Shown here: in pieces, positions 26,399 through 35,191 of the stretch | Numbering within the stretch: position 1 is the first letter of the stretch | Layout: each line of letters starts with the position of its first letter | Origin: Ga0077527 sp964433345 | GTDB taxonomy: Bacteria; Pseudomonadota; Gammaproteobacteria; Burkholderiales; SG8-41 | Assembly: GCA_964433345.1 (NCBI GenBank) | Contig: CAYSQJ010000011.1 | Location: forward strand, 15,906-79,905 | Direction of reading: 5' to 3' | DNA: 64,000 nucleotides | Notes under the pieces: model-generated | Told to the model about the DNA's origin: nothing | Databases searched by the model: none | What the model saw: only the letters and a program-made list of their open reading frames with translations | Translations under genes and position numbers: made by a program

Positions 26399-27934
26399 AT
26401 GGCTCACGAAGCACTCTTGCAGGAATACGAAGCCCGCCGCGCCAGGGCGCTGGCCGGCGGCGGCGAGGAAAAATACGCCAAACGCACGGCCAAGGGCGTG
26501 TGGAATGCGCGCCAGCGCATCGATTACCTCATGGACCCGGGTTCCTTCATCGAATCCGGGCTGTTCGGTTCTTCCGGCGTCTATCCGGAGCAGGAAGCAG
26601 AAACCCAGACCGACGGCAAGCTCGCCGGTTTCGGCCGCATCAACGGCCGCGACGTCTGCGCGGTGATCAACGATTTCACGGTGAAGGGCGCATCGACCTC
26701 GGCCACCAACAGCAAGAAAATCGCGCACATGAAACGCACCGCGATCGAGCGCGGCATGCCGCTGGTGCTGATCGGTGAATCCACCGGTGCCCGCCTGCCC
26801 GACGCCATGGGCTCGCGCGGCATGGGACTCCTCCTCGGCAACGACAACACCCAGTTCCGCCGTCTGCGCGAAGTGCCGACTGCGGCTGCCGCCTTCGGCC
26901 CCTCCTTCGGTTCCTCGACCTGGCTGATGTGCCAGTCCGATTTCGCGATCATGCACAAGAGCGCGATCATGGCGGTGTCCAGCCCCGGACTGGTTTCGAT
27001 GGCGCTGGGTGAAAAGGTCGCGGCGGAGGACCTCGGCGGCTGGCGCCTGCATGCCGAAGTCACGGGTCTGATCGACCAGTTCGCCGACACCGAGGAAGAG
27101 GTGTTCGACCAGATCAAGAAATTCCTGTCGTACATGCCCAACCATCACCGTGAAGCGCCGGCCGATGCGCCGGTGCCGGCGGGTTCCGGCGCCGACATGG
27201 CGAAAGTGTTCGATATCCTGCCCGAGAGCCGCACCCAGGTGTATGACATGAAGCGGGTGATCAAGTGCATGGTCGACAAGGATTCGCTGTTCGAAATGAA
27301 GCCGCGTTTCGGCAAGAGCGCGGTCACCGCGCTGGCGCGCCTCGGCGGCAAGTCGGTGGGCATCATCGCCAATAATCCTCTGCACCGCGGCGGCGCGCTC
27401 GATGCCGACGCCTGCCGCAAGATCGTCGATTTCATCGTGATGTGTGATTCCTTCAACATCCCTTTCGTGATGCTGGTCGACACCCCGGGCTTCCAGATCG
27501 GCACCGAAGCCGAGCGCGCCGGCGCGCCGGGCAAGATCATGAATTTCATGAACGCGATGACGCTGGTGACGGTTCCGCACATCTCGGTGATCGTGCGCAA
27601 GAGTTATGGCCGGGCCTATGTCTGCATGGGCGGCGGCCGCCATTCCGACGAGGTGGCAGCCTGGCCCAGCGCCGAGGTCAGCTTCATGAGCCCGGATTTC
27701 GCCACCAAGATCGTGCACGGCGTCGGCCACGGCGAGCCGGGCTTCGAAGAGGCGCTGGCCGACATCCGCAAGGGCGCCGATGTCTGGGGACTCGCCGCGG
27801 TGTATGCGGCACAGTCCGTGATCCGTCCGCAGGACACCCGTGATTACCTGATCCGCATGCTCGACATCTACAGGCTGCGCATGACCAAGGGTGTCGGGCA
27901 GCACCTGATGCGCAGCTGGCCGACGAGCTACTGA
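26399..27934 (+). CDS. Acyl-CoA carboxyltransferase subunit 2
   Basis: A second, clearly different carboxyltransferase of 511 residues. Recognisable parts: GKLAGFGRINGRDVCAVIND, IGESTGARLPD, FGPSFGSSTWL (N-half oxyanion loop), SSPGLVSMALGEKVAAEDLGG, then C-half NNPLHRGGALD, DTPGFQIGTEAE and RKSYGRAYVCMGGG. ATG 26399 is taken because the preceding in-frame codons lie in the inverted repeat. Two full-length carboxyltransferases next to one carrier suggest a hetero-oligomeric enzyme or two substrates; which is not decidable here. Confidence 0.9.
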   Translation: MAHEALLQEYEARRARALAGGGEEKYAKRTAKGVWNARQRIDYLMDPGSFIESGLFGSSGVYPEQEAETQTDGKLAGFGRINGRDVCAVINDFTVKGASTSATNSKKIAHMKRTAIERGMPLVLIGESTGARLPDAMGSRGMGLLLGNDNTQFRRLREVPTAAAAFGPSFGSSTWLMCQSDFAIMHKSAIMAVSSPGLVSMALGEKVAAEDLGGWRLHAEVTGLIDQFADTEEEVFDQIKKFLSYMPNHHREAPADAPVPAGSGADMAKVFDILPESRTQVYDMKRVIKCMVDKDSLFEMKPRFGKSAVTALARLGGKSVGIIANNPLHRGGALDADACRKIVDFIVMCDSFNIPFVMLVDTPGFQIGTEAERAGAPGKIMNFMNAMTLVTVPHISVIVRKSYGRAYVCMGGGRHSDEVAAWPSAEVSFMSPDFATKIVHGVGHGEPGFEEALADIRKGADVWGLAAVYAAQSVIRPQDTRDYLIRMLDIYRLRMTKGVGQHLMRSWPTSY

Positions 27935-27940
27935 GCCTTC

Positions 27941-27996
27941 GTGAAACGCGGAGCGCGCACCCAACACCCAATGGCCGCGTTCCACGTTTCCTTTTT
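27941..27996 (+). repeat. Inverted repeat followed by T run (possible terminator or attenuator)
   Basis: Arm TGAAACGCGGAGCGCG (27942-27957) pairs with 13 of 16 bases of the arm ending at 27990; CTTTTT follows on the plus strand. It lies between carboxyltransferase 2 and biotin carboxylase and may reduce read-through. Confidence 0.45.
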
Positions 27997-28022
27997 AATC
28001 CTGTTTCCGGAATTCGCACCCG

Positions 28023-29372
28023 ATGTTCAATAAAGTACTGGTTGCAAACCGCGGCGCTGTCGCCGCCCGCGTGCTGCGGGCACTGAACGAGATGAATATC
28101 CACTCGGTCGCCGTGTATTCAGAGGCCGATCACCACGCCCCTTACCTGGAAATGGCGAGCCAGACCTTCGCCATCGGAGCCGCTCCCGCGCGCGAGAGCT
28201 ACCTTAATCAGGACACCATCATCGATGTCCTCAAAAAGTCCGACGCGGATGGTCTCCATCCCGGTTACGGTTTCCTTTCGGAAAACGCCTCCTTCGCCCA
28301 GAAAGTGATCGACGCCGGCGCGCGTTTTATCGGGCCGTCGCCGAAATGGATAGATGCGATGGGCCACAAGACGCGCGCCCGGGACATTGCCGAGCAGTAC
28401 GGAATGCCGATGTCCCAGGGCTCCGGCGTGCTGCCCGACGACAACGACGCCATCATCGCGGCTGCCCGCAAAATCGGCTTTCCCGTGCTGGTGAAGCCGG
28501 CGGGCGGCGGCGGCGGCATCGGCATGCTGCCGGCGAAAGACGAGGCCGAGCTGCTGACGGCGGTGGAACGCTCGCGCTCGATGGCGGGCCGCGGCTTCGG
28601 CACCACCGAAGTCTATCTCGAGAAATTGATCGAGCGGCCGCGCCATGTCGAATTCCAGATTCTCGGCGACCAGCATGGCGGCGCCATGCACCTGTTCGAG
28701 CGCGACTGCTCGACCCAGCGCCGCAACCAGAAAGTGATCGAGGAGGCGCCGGGGCCGGAGATTCCCCGGGACAAGGCGGTTGCAGTGGCCGACCAGATCG
28801 CCGGGATCATGCGCACGATGGGCTACGACAACATCGGTACCGTCGAGATGCTGCTCGGCGCCGACGGTTCGTTCAATTTCCTCGAAATGAACACGCGTCT
28901 GCAGGTCGAGCATGGCGTCACCGAAGAAGTCACCGGTGTCGACCTGGTGCGCGCGCAAATACTCTCTGCTGCGGGCGGAAAACTTGACGACATCCTGCCG
29001 GGCCAGGCCGAAGTGAAAGGCCATGCCATACAGGCGCGGGTATATGCCGAAGACCCGAAGAACTTCTTCCCTTCGCCGGGCAAGCTGACGGTGTTCCGGC
29101 CGCCGGAGGGCGAGGGCATCCGCATCGACACCGGCTATGCCGAAGGCCGGGACGTGACACCGCATTACGATCCGATGATCGCCAAGGTCATCGTGCGCGC
29201 GGCGACCCGTGCCGCGGCAATCGACAAGCTGATCGAGACCCTGAACGGATTCGACATCCAGGGTCTGAAGCACAACATCCCGGCGGTGGTGAACATCCTG
29301 AACTCCGCGCAGTTCCGCGAAGGGCGGGTGCACACCGGAATCATAGGCGAAGTAACCGGCAGAAAAATATGA
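28023..29372 (+). CDS. Biotin carboxylase subunit
   Basis: ATP-grasp enzyme that carboxylates the biotin on the carrier using bicarbonate and ATP. The 449-residue length equals that of AccC, with no fused carrier domain. Motifs: VLVANRGAVAARVLRA, LHPGYGFLSEN, glycine-rich KPAGGGGGIGM, HVEFQILGDQHG, ERDCSTQRRNQKVIEEAP and the catalytic FLEMNTRLQVEHGVTEE. In the last, the usual Pro of VEHPVTE is Gly. In operon with the carrier and both carboxyltransferases; its stop overlaps the next ATG by four bases. Confidence 0.93.
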   Translation: MFNKVLVANRGAVAARVLRALNEMNIHSVAVYSEADHHAPYLEMASQTFAIGAAPARESYLNQDTIIDVLKKSDADGLHPGYGFLSENASFAQKVIDAGARFIGPSPKWIDAMGHKTRARDIAEQYGMPMSQGSGVLPDDNDAIIAAARKIGFPVLVKPAGGGGGIGMLPAKDEAELLTAVERSRSMAGRGFGTTEVYLEKLIERPRHVEFQILGDQHGGAMHLFERDCSTQRRNQKVIEEAPGPEIPRDKAVAVADQIAGIMRTMGYDNIGTVEMLLGADGSFNFLEMNTRLQVEHGVTEEVTGVDLVRAQILSAAGGKLDDILPGQAEVKGHAIQARVYAEDPKNFFPSPGKLTVFRPPEGEGIRIDTGYAEGRDVTPHYDPMIAKVIVRAATRAAAIDKLIETLNGFDIQGLKHNIPAVVNILNSAQFREGRVHTGIIGEVTGRKI

Positions 29373-30076
29373 TTAAAAATCAAGAAGATACGATTGTCTC
29401 CGCCGCGCGCCGCGCCGGCCGCAACGCGCTTGACGAAAGCACCGGCAAGCAATTGCTTGCCAGTCATGGCATCCGCGTGCCGCAGTCGCGGGTGGCAAAG
29501 GGCGTCGCCGATGTCGACACCGTGATGAAGGGCCTGCAACCGCCGGTGGTGGTCAAGGTGATGTCACCGGACATCCTGCACAAGAGCGATGCCGGCGGCG
29601 TGAAAGTCAACCTGCAGTCCGCAGCCGAGGTGAAATCGGCGATCGAGGGCATGCTCGGCGCGCCGAAAATCAGGGGCGCGCGCATCGAGGGCTTTCTGGT
29701 CGAGGAAATGGCGCCGGCAGGGCATGAGCTGGTGATCGGCGGGCTGCGCGATGCGCAATTCGGTCCGCTGGTGATGGTCGGTCTCGGCGGCATATTTGTC
29801 GAGATTCTCAAGGACGTGTCCTTCCGGCTGTGCCCGATCGCGCGCATCGATGCCGAGGAGATGCTCGACGAACTGAAAGGCGCGGCGATCCTCAAGGGTG
29901 CGCGCGGCGGCAAGCCCGCCTCGCGCGAAGCCATCATTGATGTGCTGCTGAAGATCGGCGGCGAGGATGGCCTGTTGTTGAAGCATGCCGCCGATATCAG
30001 CGAAGCCGACATCAATCCGCTGATCGTATCCGACACTGCGGCTGTCGCCGTCGACGCCCGCTTCATCCTCGGCTGA
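29369..30076 (+). CDS. ADP-forming acyl-CoA synthetase, beta (ATP-grasp) subunit
   Basis: ATP-grasp domain that passes phosphate between a phosphohistidine and ADP. 235 residues, the size of the beta subunit of archaeal ACD. Motifs: GIRVPQSRVAKGV, VVVKVMSPDILHKSDAGGVKVNL, LVEEMAPAGHELVIGG, FGPLVMVGLGGIFVEILKDV and the C-terminal EADINPLIVSDTAAVAVDARFIL. Starts four bases inside the biotin carboxylase gene and precedes the alpha subunit by 16 bases. The direction in the cell (acid activation or ATP recovery from a CoA ester) cannot be read from sequence. Confidence 0.9.
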   Translation: MIKNQEDTIVSAARRAGRNALDESTGKQLLASHGIRVPQSRVAKGVADVDTVMKGLQPPVVVKVMSPDILHKSDAGGVKVNLQSAAEVKSAIEGMLGAPKIRGARIEGFLVEEMAPAGHELVIGGLRDAQFGPLVMVGLGGIFVEILKDVSFRLCPIARIDAEEMLDELKGAAILKGARGGKPASREAIIDVLLKIGGEDGLLLKHAADISEADINPLIVSDTAAVAVDARFILG

Positions 30077-30092
30077 CAGCTGGAAAGAGAAC

Positions 30093-31529
30093 ATGAACAT
30101 CATCGAGCAATTCACCCCCCTGTTCGCGCCGAAGACCGTCGCCGTGATCGGCGCATCGACCAAGGGCAACGCGCTGCCCAATGTTTTCATTCGCCGCATC
30201 CGCGAGTTCGGTTTCAGCGGCGACATTTATCCGATCCATCCCGGTGCTGCCGAAATCGACGGTCTGACTGCCTACAAGTCGCTGGCCGACACGCCCAAGC
30301 CGGTGGACTATGCGTACATCGCCGTATCCGGCGCGCAGATTCCGGGCATGCTGGCCGCCGCGAAGGGCCATGTGCGCTTTGCGCAAGTCATCTCCAGCGG
30401 CTTTGGCGAGGTTGACGAGGGCAAGGGACTGCAGGACGAACTGGTGCAGGCGGCCAAGGCCGGCGGCATGCGCCTGCTGGGACCGAACTGCCTCGGCATT
30501 TACACGCCGCGCGGCCGTGTCACCTTTGCCGAAATCGGACCCAAAGAGGTCGGTCATGTCGGCATCGTGTCGCAGAGCGGCGGCCTCGGCACCGACATCA
30601 TCCGCCGCGGCCTGTCGCGCGGCGTGAAGTTCTCCGGCCTGGTCACCGTCGGCAACTGCGCCGACGTGACACCTTCCGATCTGCTCGAGTTCTATCTTGC
30701 CGACCCGCAGACCAAAGTGATCGGCATGTACATCGAGACCGCCAAGGACGGCCGCCGGCTGTTCGACATCCTGCGCAATGCCCGGGCTTCGAAGCCGGTG
30801 GTGATTCTCAAGGGCGGCCGCACCCAGCAGGGGCTTGCCGCCGCCGCGTCGCATACCGGTTCGCTCGCAGGTGATGATCGCGTGTGGGTGGCTCTGGCGC
30901 GGCAGACCGGCTGCATGCTGGTCGACACGCTGGACCATTTCATCGACACGCTGCTGATTTTCCAGACCCTGACGCCGCGGCCGCAGCGGCCCACACGCAA
31001 GGTCGTGCTGTTCGGAAACGGGGGCGGAACCAGCGTGCTGGCCACCGACTATTTCGCGCGGCTCGGACTCGACGTGTTGCCCTTCGAACAGGGCACTATC
31101 GACGCGCTGGCGGAGCTGAAGCTGCCGCCGGGTACCAGCATCACCAATCCGGTGGACTGCCCGGTGGGCACGCTGCAGCAGGATGACGGCCGCGTCGCCG
31201 AAAAAATCCTCGACATCATATGCGGCCAGGGCAAGCCCGAGGCGCTGGTGATGCACCTCAACCTGTCGGCCTTCGTCGGCCGCACCAAGCCCGAGGTGCT
31301 GGACAACCTGGTGGCCGCCGCGATGCGGGTGCAGGAAAAGTATCCGGGGCAGTCGCATTTCATCCTGGTGCTGCGTTCCGACGGCGAGCCGGTGCTGGAG
31401 GCGCGCAAGCGCGAGTTCCGCGACAAGGCGGTGGCGCTGGGTGTTCCGGTGTACGACGAAATGGCCAATGCCGGCCATCCGCTGGCGGCGCTGGCGGGAT
31501 TCGAACGCTACAAGGCGGCCCGCGCCTGA
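30093..31529 (+). CDS. ADP-forming acyl-CoA synthetase, alpha (CoA-binding) subunit
   Basis: Forms the CoA thioester through an acyl phosphate. The 478 residues have an N-terminal CoA-binding Rossmann domain (FAPKTVAVIGASTKGNALPN), a first flavodoxin-like ligase domain with GPNCLGI and SQSGGLGTDI, the phospho-histidine His254 in AASHTGSLAGDD, and a second ligase domain (NGGGTSVLATDYF, PGTSITNPVDCPVG). With the preceding gene it rebuilds the archaeal alpha/beta arrangement in a bacterium that also has a fused version at 56689-58764. Stop and next ATG overlap (TGATG). Confidence 0.9.
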   Translation: MNIIEQFTPLFAPKTVAVIGASTKGNALPNVFIRRIREFGFSGDIYPIHPGAAEIDGLTAYKSLADTPKPVDYAYIAVSGAQIPGMLAAAKGHVRFAQVISSGFGEVDEGKGLQDELVQAAKAGGMRLLGPNCLGIYTPRGRVTFAEIGPKEVGHVGIVSQSGGLGTDIIRRGLSRGVKFSGLVTVGNCADVTPSDLLEFYLADPQTKVIGMYIETAKDGRRLFDILRNARASKPVVILKGGRTQQGLAAAASHTGSLAGDDRVWVALARQTGCMLVDTLDHFIDTLLIFQTLTPRPQRPTRKVVLFGNGGGTSVLATDYFARLGLDVLPFEQGTIDALAELKLPPGTSITNPVDCPVGTLQQDDGRVAEKILDIICGQGKPEALVMHLNLSAFVGRTKPEVLDNLVAAAMRVQEKYPGQSHFILVLRSDGEPVLEARKREFRDKAVALGVPVYDEMANAGHPLAALAGFERYKAARA

Positions 31530-32728
31530 TGGCCTACCAGCACGGGTTTCGCGCCACGGGCTATCCGCTGCGGTTGTACAGCGGCCGCGATGTGCTGGAA
31601 AACCTGCCGGCGGAGCTGAAGCGTCACAAGGCCCGGCGCGCATTCATCGTCTGCGGCCGCAGCGTCTCGCGCAGGACGGAGCTGGTCGACTGCATTGCGG
31701 CAATTCTCGGTCCGGCCTATGCCGGCCGTTATGACGAAATCGAGAAGGACACCACGCTCGCCTCGGTGCAGGCGGCGACGGCTGCGGCGCGGGCGGCAGA
31801 CGCCGACCTGCTGATCGGTGTCGGCGCCGGCAGCGTGATCCAGGGCACGCGCGTGGTGGCGATCCTGCTCGCCGAAAAAGCGCCCGTTGACCGGTTGATC
31901 ACCCAGTATCCGGATAACGCGCCGGCGATCAGTCCCAAGCTGCTGGCACCCAAGCTGCCGATCATCAATGTGCTGACCGCGGCAACCACCGCGCAGAACC
32001 GCGCGGGCTCCGCGGTGAAGGATCCCGCACGTCCGAACCGCATGGAATTTTTCGATCCCAAGACCCGGCCCGTCGCGCTGTTCTGGGATGAAGAAGCGCT
32101 GCTGACCGCGCCGGTGTCGCTGGCACGCACCACCGGCACCTCGGTATTCTGGCGCGCGATCATGAATCTCGGTGCGCCGTGCATGGCGCCCTTGTCCGAG
32201 GGCGACCGGCTGCAGGCCTTCCGCCTGGCGCGCGGCGCCTTTCCGCGCATGGCGGATCCTGCAGATGCCGCGGCACGGCTCGAAATGTGTGCTGCCGCAT
32301 TTTTGCAGAATCGTGATGCCGATGACGGCGGCGCGCTGACCGAGAAACACTGGCCGGCGCGGGTCACCTATGCGCTGGCCACCGCGCTGTTCAACCGCCA
32401 TGCCCATGTCGGACAGGGGGAGGCCAACTCCGCGCTGACCGCGACCGTGATCCGCCATTTCGGCATGCGCGATCCTGAAGCAATGGCGCTGATTGCCGCC
32501 GCATTTGAAGCGACCGACAGCCGTGCGTCGCATGAGCGGGCTGCGGATGCCGTGGAGCACGCATTCGCGCAGGCCGGCATGCCGGTGCGGCTGGGTGAAC
32601 TGGGCATAGCGCGGGACAGTCTCGGCGAGGTGCTGGAAGCTTCGCTTAAAAATTTCAATGCCGATCCCAAGCGTGAATTCCTGCGTGAGCGTGCTGCGCT
32701 GATGGCTGCGCTGGAAGCGGCCTGGTGA
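31529..32728 (+). CDS. Iron-containing alcohol dehydrogenase homologue, metal site apparently lost
   Basis: 399 residues with the family N-terminal dinucleotide-binding half, GVGAGSVIQGTR at 97-108 replacing GGGS-x-D-x-AK, followed by a helical half. In the family two metal ligands lie in TGMDALTHAIE; here the segment is TGTSVFWRAI with Ser205 and Arg209 at the Asp and His positions. The later PHG-x-AN ligand is Gln296 in GQGEAN. The fourth His position also appears replaced. So the protein probably does not bind iron or zinc in the usual way and may be a non-metal reductase, lyase or binding protein. Translationally coupled to the synthetase alpha subunit. Confidence 0.75.
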   Translation: MAYQHGFRATGYPLRLYSGRDVLENLPAELKRHKARRAFIVCGRSVSRRTELVDCIAAILGPAYAGRYDEIEKDTTLASVQAATAAARAADADLLIGVGAGSVIQGTRVVAILLAEKAPVDRLITQYPDNAPAISPKLLAPKLPIINVLTAATTAQNRAGSAVKDPARPNRMEFFDPKTRPVALFWDEEALLTAPVSLARTTGTSVFWRAIMNLGAPCMAPLSEGDRLQAFRLARGAFPRMADPADAAARLEMCAAAFLQNRDADDGGALTEKHWPARVTYALATALFNRHAHVGQGEANSALTATVIRHFGMRDPEAMALIAAAFEATDSRASHERAADAVEHAFAQAGMPVRLGELGIARDSLGEVLEASLKNFNADPKREFLRERAALMAALEAAW

Positions 32729-32755
32729 TGCCGGCTCCATAGTGCGGTCGACAGC

Positions 32756-32784
32756 TTGACGCTGGATCCGGCACGGCAAAGAAT
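32756..32784 (+). promoter_or_regulatory. Possible internal promoter before the Bug receptor
   Basis: TTGACG (32756-32761), 17 bases, AAGAAT (32779-32784). It lies in the 128-base gap before the receptor gene, which also holds a small GCGGC/GCCGC hairpin (32806-32819). Confidence 0.35.
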
Positions 32785-32856
32785 GATCTTCAGCCCAAAA
32801 TAACAGCGGCCTGAGCCGCGGGTTCCGCAATACCGGTCCACAACGAGGAGGTATTC

Positions 32857-33852
32857 ATGAATGTCCCGTATTTTGCCGGCCGCTCCGGCCTGGCTTCACT
32901 GTCCTGTATTGCCTGTGCAATGTTTGCCGCCATGCCGGCGGTCTCGGCGCAGCAGTTTCCGCAGCGTCCTGTCCGTTTCATCATTCCTCTCGCGCCGGGT
33001 GGTGGCGTTGACATCACCGCACGTACCGTCGCGCCGCGACTCGGTGCGCTGCTGGGGCAGACCGTGGTCGTCGACAACAGGCCCGGCGCCACCGGGGCGA
33101 TCGGACTGGAAACGGCCGCCCGTGCCCAGCCGGACGGGCACACCATGGTGATGATCACCGGGACACATACCGCGCGCCGCGCCACGCATCACGGGCGGTT
33201 GCCTTACGACCTGCTGAAGGATTTCAGGGCGGTCACCCAGATGACCCGGCAGTCCTACGTGCTGGTGCTGCATCCCGGCGTCGCTGCGAAATCGGTTCCG
33301 GAGCTGATGGCGCTGGCCAGGGCCAAGCCCGGCGGCCTGACCTTCGGCTCTGCCGGACAGGGTAGCCTGCAGCATCTTTCCGGGGCATTGCTGGGGGCGC
33401 TGACCAATACCAATCTGCTGCACGTGGCCTACAAGGGCGGCGGCCCTGCGCTAGCCGATGTCCTGGCAGGACAGATCAGCATGGTATTTGCCACGCCGCT
33501 TGAATCTGTGCCTCATATCAAGAGCGGACGCCTTCGCCCCCTCGCAGTGACCAGTCCCAAACGTTCACCCGCCTTGCCTGACCTGCCGTCGATCGCCGAA
33601 ACCGGCGTCGCAGGCTATGAGGTGACCAACTGGTACGGTGTGCTTGTTCCGGCGGCGACCCCGGGAGCAACAGTCAACATCCTTAACCGGGGGATTGTTG
33701 ATGTGCTGCGCACGCCGGAAATGCAGGAACGCTTCAAGGGTGACGGCGTGGAGCTGGTGGGATCGACACCTGCGGAGTACCAAAAACACATTTCCGCCGA
33801 GATCGTTAAATGGGAAGGCGTCGTCAAGAAGGCCGGGATCAGGGTCGACTAG
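32857..33852 (+). CDS. Bug-family (TctC) periplasmic solute-binding protein 1
   Basis: Extracytoplasmic receptor that binds a carboxylate-bearing small molecule. 331 residues, signal peptide cleaved near VSAQQ (about 31-33). Family hallmarks: FPQRPVRFIIPLAPGGGVDITAR, VVVDNRPGATGAIG, LLHVAYKGGGPALADVLAGQI, LRPLAVTSPKRSPALPDLPSI. GAGGAGG precedes the ATG. Lies in the carboxylase gene set, so its ligand may be the substrate of that pathway. No TctA/TctB membrane partners are in the window. Confidence 0.92.
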   Translation: MNVPYFAGRSGLASLSCIACAMFAAMPAVSAQQFPQRPVRFIIPLAPGGGVDITARTVAPRLGALLGQTVVVDNRPGATGAIGLETAARAQPDGHTMVMITGTHTARRATHHGRLPYDLLKDFRAVTQMTRQSYVLVLHPGVAAKSVPELMALARAKPGGLTFGSAGQGSLQHLSGALLGALTNTNLLHVAYKGGGPALADVLAGQISMVFATPLESVPHIKSGRLRPLAVTSPKRSPALPDLPSIAETGVAGYEVTNWYGVLVPAATPGATVNILNRGIVDVLRTPEMQERFKGDGVELVGSTPAEYQKHISAEIVKWEGVVKKAGIRVD

Positions 33853-33883
33853 GACATTCGCGGTTCAAACAGAGGAGCAGAAG

Positions 33884-34804
33884 ATGCGAGTAGGATTCAT
33901 AGGACTGGGCACCATGGGGGCCTCGATTGCGCTGAACGCAATCAAGGGCGGATTCGCGCTGACTGTGCACGATGTGCGCAAGGAAGCTGCAGCGCCACAT
34001 CTCAAGGCGGGTGCGACGTGGGCGGACAGCGTCGAGGATGCCGGCCGCGATGCCGACGTCGTGCTGACCTCCCTGCCGGGCCCGAAGGAAGTGAAGGCCG
34101 TGGCCGAGGGACTGATCAAGGTCATGCGTCCCGGTACGGTTTGGTTCGACCTGTCGACAAACTCGCCGACCGTGATCCGCGAGCTGCATGCACGTTTCGC
34201 CGAAAAGAAAATTTCCCTGCTCGACGCGCCGGTCAGCGGCGGCCCTTCCGGCGCCAAGTCCGGGAAAATGGCCCTGTGGGTCGGCGGCGACAAGGCCGAG
34301 TTCGAGCGTTGCCGCAAGGTGCTGGATGCGGTGGGTGACCAGGTGATTTACATCGGGCCGATCGGCGCCGGCTCGGTGGCGAAGCTGGTGCACAACTGTG
34401 CCGGCTATGCGATGCAGCTCGCCCTCGTCGAACTGTTCACGATGGGCGTCAAGGCCGGCGTTGAGCCCCTGCCGCTGTGGGCTGCGATCCGCCAGGGCGC
34501 ACTCGGCCGCAAGCGCTCCTTTGACCGCATTGGCGACCAGTTCCTCCAGGCAAAGTTTGATCCGCCGAATTTTGCGCTGGCACTGGCGCACAAGGATGTC
34601 ACCCTGGCCACCGAGCTGGCCCGCGAGATCGGGGTGCCGATGCGGCTGGCGAACCTGACCTATGCCGAAATGACCGAAGCGCTGAACCGCGGCTGGGAGA
34701 AGCGCGATTCACGTTCCTATCTCATTCTGCAACAGGAGCGCGCCGGTATCAGCATCAAGGTGCCGGCCGAGGATATCGAGGCGGTACTGAAGCGCGACGG
34801 CTGA
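33884..34804 (+). CDS. NAD(P)-dependent 3-hydroxyisobutyrate dehydrogenase family protein
   Basis: Beta-hydroxyacid dehydrogenase. The 306 residues contain the Rossmann GFIGLGTMGASIALN, the substrate-binding DAPVSGGPSGAKSGKMALWVGG and catalytic Lys167 in GSVAKLVHN. ATG 33884 has AGAGGAG upstream and starts exactly at the first beta strand; the open frame further upstream is not part of it. Last plus-strand gene of the carboxylase set, 31 bases after the Bug receptor. Likely substrate is a short 3-hydroxy acid or tartronate-like compound. Confidence 0.88.
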   Translation: MRVGFIGLGTMGASIALNAIKGGFALTVHDVRKEAAAPHLKAGATWADSVEDAGRDADVVLTSLPGPKEVKAVAEGLIKVMRPGTVWFDLSTNSPTVIRELHARFAEKKISLLDAPVSGGPSGAKSGKMALWVGGDKAEFERCRKVLDAVGDQVIYIGPIGAGSVAKLVHNCAGYAMQLALVELFTMGVKAGVEPLPLWAAIRQGALGRKRSFDRIGDQFLQAKFDPPNFALALAHKDVTLATELAREIGVPMRLANLTYAEMTEALNRGWEKRDSRSYLILQQERAGISIKVPAEDIEAVLKRDG

Positions 34805-34925
34805 TCTTCCGCGGCGGGCTGCGAGGCCGCGGGCCCGTCGCCGCCTGGAGGCATCTCTGTCCATGCCGCCCCTTCTGTGATTACAATCCGGAAAACGGTT
34901 CGTATCATTTGCGCAGGGGGCGGAC

Positions 34926-35165
34926 ATGTTCGCAATCGTCAGCAAATCCGACGGGTTCCCGGTCAGCCGCAGTGCCGGCAACGGCCAGCCCGACCTCGTA
35001 GTGACCTGGACTTCCGGCGACAGGGCCAGGGCTTTTCTCGCGGCCAAGGGCATCGAGGCTGAATACTCGGTGGTGGCGCTTACCGAGGATGCGCTGGCCG
35101 GCATGGCGAAGTCATTGGGCTGTGACGCCGATGCCATCGCCTTTGACGCCTATCCCGAGAAATAA
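34926..35165 (+). CDS. Small hypothetical protein
   Basis: 79 residues, soluble, acidic, no motif I recognise (MFAIVSKSDGFPVSRSAGNG ... DADAIAFDAYPEK). It has a GGGGGCGG ribosome-site-like stretch before ATG 34926 and codon use like its neighbours, which supports a real gene. Stands between the dehydrogenase and a small membrane protein on the same strand. Confidence 0.55.
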   Translation: MFAIVSKSDGFPVSRSAGNGQPDLVVTWTSGDRARAFLAAKGIEAEYSVVALTEDALAGMAKSLGCDADAIAFDAYPEK

Positions 35166-35191
35166 CCGGTTTTGCTTCTTCTGTATCCCTG

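Noticed and set aside
26168..27985. 605-codon minus-strand frame opposite carboxyltransferase 2
   Set aside because: Shadow frame; it also runs through both inverted repeats.
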